A stretch of 64,000 nt of DNA from Aselliscus stoliczkanus. Lineage: Eukaryota > Chordata > Mammalia > Chiroptera > Hipposideridae. The position numbers and the translations under genes were made by a program. Below, one piece after another: positions 48,001 to 61,486 of the stretch. Below the pieces are notes generated by a model. The model saw only the letters and a list, made by a program, of their open reading frames with translations. It was not told where the DNA came from and did no database searches. Positions within the stretch are counted from its first letter, which is position 1. Each line of letters opens with the position of its first letter. The DNA lies in contig CM066735.1 of the NCBI GenBank assembly GCA_033961575.1, forward strand, positions 91,395,449 to 91,459,448, read 5' to 3'.

Positions 48001-51000
48001 GATACTTGAATCTTGACTCTGTGCCTCCACTTTTCTGCCTCAGCTGCCTTATCTATAAAATGAGGATAACCATAGTACCTTCTTCATAGGGTTGTTCTGT
48101 GGACTTAAGCAGCACATTCATTCAGCAAATGCTCGTTGAGCAAGCACTGCATGCCTGGCGTTGCTCCAGGTGAGGGGCAGGGGATATAACAGAACAAAAC
48201 AGTCCCTGTTTCCCTAAAGCTTCTATTTTGGGGGTAGGAGGGAGACAGCCAATGAACAAATATATGAAGAGTGATGCTATGTAGAAAAGGAAAGCAGAGT
48301 GGGCAGGGAGGGTCCTGTTTTCTGTGGGGTGATCTGGAAAGGCCTGACAGATTTGAAGGAAGAACCGGAGGGAGTCACGCTGCTGAGGAGGAGTGCTCCA
48401 GGTGGAGGGACCAGCGCAAGGGTCTGGGCAGGAGTTTGCCCGTCATGTCAGGAATAGCAGGGAGGCCAGAGTGGGCTAGGACGAGTGTGGTGGGAGATGA
48501 GGGCAACCCTTTGGATTAGAAACCATTGGTGTTAAGCTAAGGAATGACATGACCTGGCTTAGGTTGCCTTTATTTTCACGTTGATTTTTAAAAATTGAAT
48601 AGGTAATATTTGCACAATTCAAAAATAAAAATGATATACAAAAAGGACTACAAAAAATGATACACAAAAATTTCCACTCGTGTCCTTAACCACTGAGTTC
48701 CTGTACCTCAAGTATGCTCTTTTTATATTTTACCGTTAGTTTTGGGATATCCTTCCAAAGTTTTTGTAAATACAGATAAATAGGAATACACATTTTTTTT
48801 TCCTTATTTTTCTCCCTTTCTTACACCAAAGGTAGCATATTGTTCTGCATTTTGTATTTTTCATGTAATGTATCTTGGAGTCCTTTCCATATCAGTCTCC
48901 AGATTCCTTTTTTATAACTGATGCATAATCTTCATTGTGTGTATGTAAACGTATCATACTTATTTAACCAGTCCAAAATGATGGACAATAGGGTTACTTC
49001 CAGTCATTTGCTATTATGAACTAGGTACCATGAATATTTATTTCCTTATACTGAGGTAACTGTTAATAGCATTATGTAAGTTTCAGGCGTACAACATTGT
49101 GATTTAATATCCGTATACCCTATAGCATGCTTACCTCGAAGCTTAGTTTCCATCCATCACCATATTTTGACCCCCCTTAACCTATTATGCCCCCCTCCTG
49201 CTCCCTTATTCCTCTGGTAACTACCAATCTGTTGTCTATAATCTATGAGTTTGTTTTCTTTTTTTTGTTGTTACTTCACATGAGTGAAGTCATGATTTTT
49301 GGTCTTTTCCATCCGGCTTATTTCACTTAGTGTAATACCCTCAAGGTCTACCCATGTTGTCATGAATGGCAACATTTCATCTTTTTAAAACTGAGTGTAG
49401 TATTCCATTGTAGATATAGATATCAATCTATCTATGCCACATCTTCTTCATTCATTCATCAATGGACAATTAGGCTGTTTCCATATCTTGACTATTATAA
49501 ATAAGATTGCAGTGAACATAGGGTTGCATGTATCTTTTCAAATTACTATTTTTATATTCATCATTTAAATGCCCAGAAGTAGACTACTAGATCATATGGT
49601 AGTTCTAATCTTAATTTTTTGAGGAACCTCTGTACTGTTTTCTACCGTGGCTACACCAATTTACAACCCTACCAATAGTGTATGAGGGTTCCCTTTCTCC
49701 ACATCCTAATACTTTAATTTGCTTTTTTGATAATAGCTATTCTGCAGGTGTGATGTGATATCTTAAGATTTTGATTTGCATTTCCCTAATTACTGATGTC
49801 AAACATCTTTTCATGTGCCCGTTGGCCATATGATGTCTTCCTTGAAAAAAAAATCTATTAAGATAATCTGCTTTTTTTTTTTTTTTTTAAGATTTTTTTT
49901 TTATTGGGGAATTGAGTGAGGGAAACAGTGTTGGGGAACCGGGTAAGGGGAACAGACAAGTTGCTGTCCTTTTTATCTTCAGTCTAGTTGTGAAGGACAT
50001 TGCTTCACTGGTCCATGTTGGTATCATCATTGTGCTCTTCTCGGGTGAGGCCGATGGGTCGCCAGCCTCTGGACGGCCGCTGAGAGCGGCTCTTGGCAGC
50101 TCACACTGGCTGCTGGCCACTCCCTGTAGCCTATGGCAGCCCACTGCAGCGGGGGCTGCAGCTATGCCGTCCCGGGGACTCACAGCAGCCCAGCTCCAGG
50201 TGGGGCTGTTGTTCACTATCTTAGCTGTAGAGGGCAGTGTCACTGGCCCTCCTATGTGGGATCTGAACTGGGGCCGCTGGCGTCCCAAGCCAGCTCTTAA
50301 CCAACACGCCACTTGGGCGGCCCAAGATCATCTGCCCATTTTTAAATTAGGTTTGTTTCTTGTTGAGTTGTATACTCATACTTCATATATTTTGGATATT
50401 AACCCCTTATCAGAAGTATCATTTGCAAATCTCTCATTTGGTTGGCTGCCTTTTATTTTGTTTATTATCTCCTTTGCTGTGTAGTTTTTAGTTTGATGTA
50501 GGCCCATTCTTTATTTTTGTTTGTTGTTGTTGGGAGTCAAATCCACAAAAACATCACTAAGACTCCTGTCCAGAAGCTTAGTGCCTATGTTGTTTTGTTC
50601 TTTTTCTCTATGTATTTAATGGTTACAGGTCTTACATTCAAGTCTTTAAATCCACTTTAATTTTTACGTTTGGTGTAAGATTGTGGTCCAGTTTTCCCAA
50701 CACCATAGTATAGCCTTTCTCTGTTATGTTCTTGGCTCCTTTGTCATAAATTAGTTGTCCATATATATATGGGTTTATTTCTGGGTTTTCAAAGAAATTC
50801 TGTTCCATTGTTCAGTCTGTCTGTTTTTCTGCTGGTACCGTAGTATTTTGATTACTATAGCTTTGAAATATAGTTTGAAATTCAGCAGTGTGATACCTCT
50901 GGCTTTGTTCTCTTTTCTCAGGATAGCTTTGGCAATTTGGGATCCTTTGTAGAGTTCCATACAAATTTTAGGACTTTTTTCTATTTCTGTAAAAATGTCA

Positions 51001-54000
51001 TTGGGATTTTGATAGGGATTACATTTAATCTGTAGATTGCTTTAGGTAATATAAAAGTTTGAACAATGTTAATTCTTCCAATTCATAAGCACACAATATA
51101 TTTTCATTTCTTTGTGTCTCCTTTCAACATCATCATGTAGTTTTTGAAGAGGACCAAAAATTTTATCTAAAAAATCTCTTATTTGTATCTATTAGTTCTT
51201 AACAACTCTATGAGATTTCAAAGTCAATTATTACCCAAGCTATTTTCTTGAAAAATTTTGTATCAGAGATAGCATGAACTCATTTTTGTAAACCCAGGTG
51301 AAACAAAATATGTCAGTGACTCTAAAAGACATGTGTATTTAATGAAACCAAATTTAAACCTGCTTAATATCAGGTATTTTCCCAGATCACATGATCCTGA
51401 AAAGCATTTGGGCTAGTTCTATTATCTTTTTAAAATTTATATAACCACTTAATTCCCTTAAGCCAATCACAAAGTAAACTAGTAACACTATCCAGAGGAA
51501 AAAATACCATACCATATATAAAACACAAACAGTTATCACGAACAGATCAAAACATAAACAGAATTACTAATAATTGTAGATAACACACAAGATTTTTCAT
51601 TTGCTCTTGATGGTTTTTAAGGACCCTGGGGAAAGGGGGGGGGGCGGAAGTGGGGGTCAGTCTGCTGCTTGTGTTTCTAAAAGTGCCCTTTCACAGTTTT
51701 TCTTCTAAAGTTTCCTCAGCCTCAGGTAGTTTGTAGCTTGTGTTTGTATTTCTGATTTCCCTAGGAGGGCCTGGAGAGATACTGAGACTTTTTACAAAAA
51801 TTCCTATCAGACTTTGAAAAATCAACTTCCAATTTTGCCAGATTTCTGATCAGTTATTAAATCTTTTAAAACCTGTTCAAATACATCAATTCTCATAGTC
51901 TTATATCTCAATAACCTTTTAAATATCTCCACTTTTTTGGGAAATCTTGTGATTTTTCCTTTCTGTCTCCCCTCCACCCCTCAAATTCTCCTATTAACCC
52001 AATGTTTGTATTAGCAGCTGTAAGGCAAGAAGCTAAAATAGCAAATTCAAAGCTTAAGACTAGTTATATTTCTTTGTGTCTACTTTCTCCCCCCTCTTTC
52101 TTCATAACTGCCAGGCAATTTTATTTCCAGTGTCCTGATTTTGTTTTACAATATCTGCAAATATCTGAAGGTAAATAAGAAGGGTCTGAGTGGACTGTGA
52201 TTTTTGTTGTAATTGCTGTCCTTCCATTTTATTAAGGGAGTCTTCATAGTTAGTTATTATAGCAATATGAGAACCCTCTAAAATTTTTTTCCATTTAGAA
52301 GTTTTTCCAATTCAAGGTATCCATTGTCTGGCCAGTGATGGTAGGATTTTAATAGTGACCCAAACCATAAACCTTTAATGCCTAATCAAGGAAGAAAAAG
52401 GCTTCCATAGAGTACAAAGGATGCATCCCTCGTGGATACAACAGTTCATTCACAGAGTTAGTCTAAGAAAGATGGGGAGCCCCGTCTTTCACTAGCTGTT
52501 CCCAAACACAGGGAAGCCCGTACTCCTCCCCACCATTTGAACAGGATATGGGTGAAGATCCCCTAAGCTTGGGCTGCTCACCATCACATGCATCTGCATT
52601 GTCCAGCTCCTGGAGGTCATCTCTGCTGGCTGTGGTCAGATGTCCCTTCTCTCTCAGCCGTGCAGTCCCGTTTGCTCGTAGTGGCCCAGCCTGTGAATTC
52701 TGGCTGGCTTGCTAAGAACGGTGGGGACTAAAATACTTTTCCTCTCACCGTCTAAGTTCTTCGGGCTGGGCTAATAATCAAATTAACAGAGATTAATAGA
52801 AAATAAAAATTTAAATACCATGCGCATGGAGAATTCACAGAAGCATGACAATTCCAGACGGTGAGGGCGATCAACGACAGGAGGGTTTGAAGGGATTGTT
52901 CCTGCTGAGACGGAGGAGTATGCGATTTGCCAAAACCACCAGAGCTCCCCCATCCCGCCAGAAAGGCATGGCCTTAACTGGACCACCGGGAGCTCAAGGT
53001 CAAGGCAGGAGCACAGCAAGGGTTCACAGGCCCTAGTTCAAAGCCGCTCCTCAGAGGGACCTTCTCTGACAACTGTTGCGGCTCTTCCTCCACTTTATCA
53101 TTATCCTGTTTCGTTGTCTTCTTTAGTCACTATCTGAAAATCTGGTTATTATTCCCGACCTGCTCCCCCTCCCCCCAGCAAGCTAGGACTGCCTTGTGAC
53201 TACTGTGCTGATTGCCTGATACAGTGCCTGGTGTGTAGTCAGCATTCAAGTTTAAGTGAATCATTGATTGCCTTGCACTGAGTGTAAATTGTTCCTATTG
53301 GTCCATACAGGCAACAGATATTTAGTGCTTACTTACATCAAGCACTTTTCTATGATTAGGGATAATGTGAACAGAAAAATTCCCATTGTCATAGAACTTA
53401 GGTTCTAGGGGTACAGAACTCAGCCTAGGAGTGGGAGTCCTCTTGTATTGTAAAGTGTATATAGCCAGACAGCAATAGCAGGTCTAACGAAACTGAAATG
53501 CAGACACATGTCTGTCAGACCACTGTGTCCTAGATACTCATCTCTCCAAGTCTAGCTTCCATTCATGCCTGAGTTGAGTAACTTCACCTGTTAAAAATGT
53601 GTCATTTCACAGCAGCCTGTAGATTATCTGCATTTCTAACAAAAATGTGTTAATGAAGGAGTGATGTTATGTCCTAGTATTTTATCATTCACATCTGAGA
53701 ATCAGTTTTTTTTTTAATTTTATTTTTTTATTTTTACTTTTTTTAAATTTAATTTTATTTTTAATTAGTTTCAGGTGTACAATACAGTGCAATAGTTATA
53801 CTTTTTACCCCTCAAAGTGACAACCCCCACCCCCAATTCGCCACTCCACTCCCCCTGCCCGAGAATCAGTTTTGTTGAATCGATTTGTTAAATGGGAGTT
53901 GCCTTTGTTTCTCCATTTTGCCTAGGAACTGATGTGTGATCTTTTTAACCATTTCTCTTTCAGGTAGCAATTGTCGTATTAGGAAACAAAATCGACCTTT

Positions 54001-54206
54001 CTGAGCAGAGACAAGTAGACGCTGAAGTGGCACAGCAATGGGCAAAAAGTGAGAAAGTGCGACTATGGGAGGTAACGGTTACAGATCGGAAAACTTTGAT
54101 TGAACCGTTCACTCTGTTAGCCAGCAAACTTTCCCAGCCCCAGAGCAAATCAAGCTTTCCTTTGCCTGGGCGGAAAAACAAAGGCAACTCGAGCTCTGAG
54201 AACTAA
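38936..54206 (+). CDS. NKIRAS1: NKIRAS1 (kappaB-Ras1), atypical Ras-like GTPase (all coding exons)
   Basis: Joined, 38936-39029, 46547-46788 and 53964-54206 give 94+242+243 bp = 192 codons plus stop, the known length. kappaB-Ras proteins bind the PEST region of IkappaB (mainly beta) and slow its degradation, and they support RalGAP, so they restrain NF-kappaB and Ral. Visible motifs: P-loop G-F-L-S-V-G-K-T (residues 11-18), switch II D-T-R-G-L-Q instead of D-T-A-G-Q-E, and N-K-I-D in exon 3. The residues equivalent to Ras Gly12 and Gln61 are both Leu, the family hallmark linked to poor GTP hydrolysis. There is no C-terminal CAAX cysteine, so no prenyl anchor. Human has Leu where this protein has Phe in the P-loop (from memory). 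Introns are large (7.5 and 7.2 kb) and repeat-filled. Coordinates here are the outer limits. Confidence 0.97.
39352..39465 (+). mobile_element. Short SINE
   Basis: Complete, 21-A tail. Flanked by aaaatcactgacttaa on both sides. Confidence 0.92.
39926..40518 (-). mobile_element. Composite long SINE with about 130 bp 3' transduction
   Basis: The composite SINE runs minus-strand from 40518 to about 40080. Beyond its A-tail (T-run at 40081-40090 on plus) come about 130 bp of unrelated sequence (39948-40079), then a second, longer T-run (39921-39947), and only then the target duplication ccatgtttggttttt (39911-39925), matched at 40519-40533. The extra segment was inserted together with the SINE. 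Confidence 0.85.
42762..42855 (-). mobile_element. Short SINE, internally shortened
   Basis: Minus-strand copy missing part of the region between box B and the anticodon arm. Flanked by gagttataattttt on both sides. Confidence 0.9.
42856..43700 (-). mobile_element. Old L1-type fragments around a SINE
   Basis: agagaattccaagttgagga, atgaacatttgagttgtttc and ctgctgctatgagcagtctt are antisense words of old L1 3' regions. A short SINE at 43317-43408 interrupts them. Confidence 0.55.
43317..43408 (-). mobile_element. Short SINE
   Basis: Minus-strand copy lacking the AGCGCTTAACCA stretch. The tail is TTATTTTTTA-type. Confidence 0.85.
45343..45475 (+). mobile_element. Short SINE
   Basis: Head GGGGCTAGGCGAGTGG, ending CTCTCAAAAAG and an A-rich tail. 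Flanked by aggattactcagg and aggatcactcagg. Confidence 0.88.
46547..46788 (+). CDS. NKIRAS1: NKIRAS1 second coding exon
   Basis: Acceptor AACCCCAG|GAATGG at 46546/46547 and donor AAAGAG|GTAAGTG after 46788. 242 bp encoding M-E-D-C-E-T-M-E-D ... K-D-K-K-E, including switch I and switch II (D-T-R-G-L-Q-E-G). Confidence 0.97.
47464..47594 (+). mobile_element. CGAGCT-type SINE
   Basis: GGGCTAGCTGAGTGGCTCAG ... GGCAGGACGGCTCA. Flanked by aacagcactggcta on both sides; it ends without an A-tail. Confidence 0.87.
48000..48120 (+). mobile_element. MIR element
   Basis: gcctcagctgccttatctat, aaaatgaggataaccatag and tcatagggttgttctgtgg are the typical 3' half of MIR. Confidence 0.78.
48870..51180 (-). 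mobile_element. Antisense L1 3' portion, interrupted by a SINE
   Basis: Plus-strand words such as ttgattactatagctttg, tggctcctttgtcataaatt, tgtggtccagttttcccaa and cagcagtgtgatacctctgg are antisense L1 ORF2 text. The left part (tagtattccattgtag, atcaatggacaattaggctg) is antisense L1 3' UTR. No frame survives. The SINE at 49880-50323 splits it. Confidence 0.82.
49880..50323 (-). mobile_element. Composite long SINE, older form
   Basis: Keeps GTTCACTATCTTAGCTG and GCTATGCCGTCCCGGGGAC, shared with the copy at 22534. Flanked by aagataatctgc / aagatcatctgc. Confidence 0.9.
51300..53035 (-). mobile_element. Possible degraded endogenous retrovirus remnant
   Basis: On the minus strand near 52165-52110 a short frame reads [12 protein letters not shown], stop, N-C, close to a gammaretrovirus-like nucleocapsid zinc knuckle but with one extra residue and a stop inside. 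Upstream, about 52700-53035, reads like an LTR end (CTGTTAATTTGATTATTAGC, then AGCCC...AAGAACTTAGACGGTGAGAG). No complete gene survives, with stops and frameshifts throughout. The family is not assigned and the call rests on these two hints only. Confidence 0.35.
53705..53862 (-). mobile_element. L1M-type 3' end fragment
   Basis: T-rich tract, then attagtttcaggtgtacaat and acccctcaaagtgacaaccc, as in antisense old L1 3' ends. A similar gtttcaggtgtacaacgtaa lies at about 46480. Confidence 0.65.
53964..54206 (+). CDS. NKIRAS1: NKIRAS1 last coding exon
   Basis: Acceptor TCTCTTTCAG|GTAGCAATT at 53963/53964. Encodes [12 protein letters not shown] ... G-N-S-S-S-E-N and TAA at 54204-54206. Contains the guanine-binding N-K-I-D. 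The C-terminus is basic and Ser-rich with no CAAX box. Confidence 0.97.
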   Translation, partial: VAIVVLGNKIDLSEQRQVDAEVAQQWAKSEKVRLWEVTVTDRKTLIEPFTLLASKLSQPQSKSSFPLPGRKNKGNSSSEN

Positions 54207-54394
54207 AAATCAATGCCACAATTGTTTGCTGAATAGTGATTGCCTTTACATGTCTGTGAACACGTGTTTAAAATATGCCATTTGTAGCTACCTTTGGTCC
54301 TTTAGAAATCCCTAAGGAAGTAATTTAATGCACTTTAGGTTTTAAATTATTTGGGCTAAGTTTATTATTGCCTGATATAAAATATTTGCATTCT

Positions 54395-54814
54395 GGGGCC
54401 GGCAGAATGGTGCATTGGTTAAGAGCTGGTTTGGGATGCCAGCAGCCCCGGTTCGGATCCCACATGAGGGCCAGTGACACTACCCTCCACAGCTAACAAC
54501 AGCTCCATCTGGAGCTGCGCTGTGCAAATCCTGGTGACAGTGTAGGCTGCAGCCCCTGCTGCACTGGACAGCCATAGGCTAGAGTGAGTGGCCAGCAGCC
54601 AGCATGAGTGGCTGGCAGCCAGAGTGAGCTGCCAATAGCCGCGGTGAGCAACCATCCAGAGGCCAGTGACCGATCTGCCTCATCCTGGAAGAGCGTAATG
54701 ACGATACCAACATGGGCCAGTGAAGCAACGTCCTCCGCAACTAGACTGAAGAACAAAAAGACAGCAACTTGTCTGTTCCCCTCCCCCAATCCCCCAATAA
54801 AATCTTAAAAAAAA
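54395..54814 (+). mobile_element. Composite long SINE in sense in the NKIRAS1 3' UTR
   Basis: Keeps the ACATGGGCCAGTGAAGC block. The tail CCCCCAATAAAATCTTAAAA gives an AATAAA at 54796-54801. Flanked by ttgcattctgg (about 54385 and 54824). Confidence 0.92.
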
Positions 54815-55781
54815 AATAAAAATTGCATTCTGGTTGCTTGAAACGTGTCCTTGATATTAGCACCTTTGTTGTTTATATTTGTACCTATGAGTAGCGATGC
54901 CCCCACAACCTGTTTCAGAAGCTATCGTTCTATATAACTTTAAACATTCTTAGCTCAAACATAACTTTGTTTTTAAAAATTTCACTAATCATCTAATACC
55001 TAGTATTATAAAGTGGCATTTTTTTTTTTTGGTGTCCAAATTGGATCACAAATGGTCAACAATTTGGGTACTAAGTGATCTAAATTTTATCTGGTGGAGA
55101 TCTTGCTAAATAGAAAACTTATGATTTAGCTTTGTTCAAATTGTATGTTTAGCATGACTTGAGGTAGTAGGTGGTGTAAATACGTTTGTTCAAACTGTTT
55201 CTCCCTTTAGAAAATTGCTAGGCATGTAAGGACAATACTATACTTTCTGGAATAGTTTTCTGCATATCTAGTCTTGTGGAATAAAACATTTCATAAAGAT
55301 ATTGGAATACAGGTAGTCTTCAAGTTAGATACCTTGAGTGTGTGCTAAGCTCCTCTGAATTTTGCCAAGATCGGAGCAGTGGGGCTCATTGTATTTAGCA
55401 ATTGACAATATTGTAACTAACAAGTAGCAAGCAAACTACTTAGTGGTTTCAATGTGAAAGCAATTAACTATTTGATTACCTCTAAGATTAAAATATGAAA
55501 AACACAGTTCAGTAAAGAAATGTAAAAACATCTAGTAAATTTTAACATCTTAAATGGAATACTTTTAAGGCTAGGTTCAGTGAATTTAAGCTCAGTTCAG
55601 TGAGTTCCAGCCAAGAACTACATATAAAAGACATAAAACTTACAAATCAGCTAGTGCTGCTACCCTATAATTCTTTAAAATTTCTCATCACATTTTTTTG
55701 TCAAAAATTATCACTCAGATATGGATACTGTAAGTCATTCCTTACCTTCTCTCCCAGTTGCTGAGTGTTTGATCTTCTAGC

Positions 55782-55893
55782 TTTTTTTTTTTTTTTTTTT
55801 GAGGGCAGTGCCACTGGCCCTTATATGTGGGACCGAACCGGGGCCGCTGGCTTCCCAAGCCAGCGCTTAACCACCGCGCCACTCAGCCGGCCC
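55782..55893 (-). mobile_element. Short SINE
   Basis: Complete minus-strand copy. Flanked by ctagcttttttttt on both sides. Confidence 0.92.
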
Positions 55894-56514
55894 TAGCTTT
55901 TTTTTTTTTAATGTAGTTTACATAGATGGATAAATACTTTTACAATTGTTTTTAAATATACTAGATCATTCTGCAGTTTGCTTTTTTTTTCTACTGAACT
56001 TAGATCTATGTTAGCATGCATATAGTTATCATATTATTTTTAAATGCTTAATGAATCTGTTATTTACCTTCACCCTGTGCACCTGGGTGAGTTTCTCTGG
56101 CATAGATATAGAACTGCCTCCTCGAGATATGAACACCTAGTACAGCCACGTTAGAGGGCAATTTGGCAGTACCTGATTTATCCATGAGAACCCATTTCTC
56201 AGGCACTTGCCACCACAGCATCTGCGCTTTAGAAATGCTTTTAAAAAGATGCAGTCGGGGTTCATCTTTGAAAGATGATGGGTTCAATTATCTAACCTTT
56301 TCTAAGATACTTCAAAAATCTATCCTGTGAGGCTGTTGTGTAAATTAGAGTTAAGTACCAATCCTAACATAGATGTTTTGATACATGATACCAATTCATG
56401 TCTGCAGTTACTTCTAGGTTGATTCTTTAGTAGCAAAGATCATTCAAGTTTACAAGAATGAATCTGCATACTACAAACAAGGCAAAAGAAATAAATGAAT
56501 ACAGCAGTGTTAGG

Positions 56515-57204
56515 TGGTTGTTTTAATATTGTTTATTAGCACAGTAACAAATGCAGACTTAAGTAGTCCACAACATATAACCAATCCACTGAGCAACTCC
56601 TAGTCACGCCTTACACTTAACTGCTTAAGGTATTTCACTACAGGTTTTCACGAGTCCTGATTTAAACCTCTAATCTTTTCACAATAAAGTAGATTGGCAT
56701 ATAAAATAAAATACATAACTACTAATTTCCTATATGGTGTCTTATAGCCACGTGCCCATTTTATATATATGATGACAATCTCTAAAACCTGTTAAATATC
56801 AATGTTCCCTTCCAAGAAGGGAAAACAAGTTCCAATTTTTTAAACAAAAAAGAATGTAGTCTTGGAAGGCCTTCACATAAATGGCCATGTGTGTAACCTG
56901 TACAAAATTAAGCTGTTTTCAATTTACAGACTACAAGCAACTGAACCCAAATGTCTACTTTTCTCTGTACTACATTTCAGCTAAAACTGCAGAACTAATG
57001 ACAATTTAAAATGTTGCTATTACCAGTTCTGTCTACTGTAGCAAGATACCTTAAGTTACAACAAAATCTTAGGAAATAAGACTGAATAATATCTGTTATA
57101 GAAATACCCTACTCTTTACCAACTCCCACCCTCCCCCACCCTTTCAAAATCATAAGCAGCTCTTTCTGTGACAGACAAATAATGTAAGAATTGTGAAAAC
57201 CCAT
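56515..57204 (-). other. UBE2E1: UBE2E1 3' UTR
   Basis: Runs from the stop codon to a minus-strand AATAAA at 56532-56537, with cleavage expected at about 56510-56520. About 690 nt, free of recognised repeats, with an A/T-rich 3' half. It faces the NKIRAS1 3' end. Confidence 0.75.
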
Positions 57205-60779
<3,575 letters not shown>

Positions 60780-61049
60780 CTGTTAAATAATGTATCAAAA
60801 GGTAAGTAGATGGTAGCACGCCCCCCCCAATTTTTACAGTGTACTAAAACTCCTCTCCCTTTGTTCAATGTGTGGATTCTCGCCACGAAACAGAAGTGTC
60901 TTTCATACATAATCCGGGACTGCAACAAACCAATCAGACTTAGGTCAAGTACACTGAATGATAAAACAATGTTGAACCCATCCTTAGCCTACTTTAGCTG
61001 TGAATAAGCAAGAAACTGCTCAAATCTCAACTCTCTCCTTAACACTGCA

Positions 61050-61185
61050 AAAGAAAATGTAAACAATACTTCAAAAAAAAGAGAAACACTTCTCAGAATT
61101 GCATTAAGTTAGTGACTAAAGAAAATGTAAACAATACTTCAAAAAAAAGAGAAACACTTCTCAGAATTGCATTAAGTTAGCGACT
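61050..61185 (+). repeat. 68-bp tandem duplication
   Basis: gaaaatgtaaacaatacttc ... cattaagttag occurs at 61053 and again at 61121, an exact 68-bp shift with one substitution (agtgact/agcgact). Confidence 0.95.
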
Positions 61186-61380
61186 AATCACAGCTACATC
61201 ATTTCTGGAAACCGTTTAGGCACCAGGTTCACTTCCGACCTACTGCCTGCTCTCCTCCCTGGCTCGTGTCTGTCTATATTCTTACCCTCAAAGGAGCACA
61301 ATAGATTGCACTGCTTTTTACATTATAAACCATGTTGGGTGGGAGGAGAATGCATCCAATTATAACTTACTGAATTTTCT

Positions 61381-61486
61381 TTTTTTTTTTTTAAGGGCAG
61401 TGTCACTGGCCCTCATATGTGGGATCCGAACAGGGGCCGCTGGCTTCCTAAGCCAGCGCTTAACCACCGCGCCACTCGGCCGGCCC
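61381..61486 (-). mobile_element. Short SINE
   Basis: Complete minus-strand copy. Flanked by acttactgaattttc on both sides. Confidence 0.9.

Larger units (their letters stand above)
46789..53963 (+). other. NKIRAS1: NKIRAS1 intron between coding exons 2 and 3
   Basis: L2-like end at about 47160-47450, SINE at 47464, MIR at 48000, unnamed old repeat at 48120-48570, long antisense L1 at about 48870-51180 split by a composite SINE at 49880, a weak endogenous-retrovirus remnant at 51300-53035, L2-like text at 53040-53290 and an L1 end at 53705-53862. No exon is recognised. Confidence 0.8.
54207..56512 (+). other. NKIRAS1: NKIRAS1 3' UTR (probable extent)
   Basis: Three sense AATAAA signals: 54796-54801 (inside a SINE), 55280-55285, and 56490-56495, the last followed by a GT-rich stretch (GTGTTAGGTGGTTGTTTT), the best downstream element. 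A composite SINE (54395-54814) and an antisense short SINE (55782-55893) lie within. Which site is used is not visible from sequence. Confidence 0.6.
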
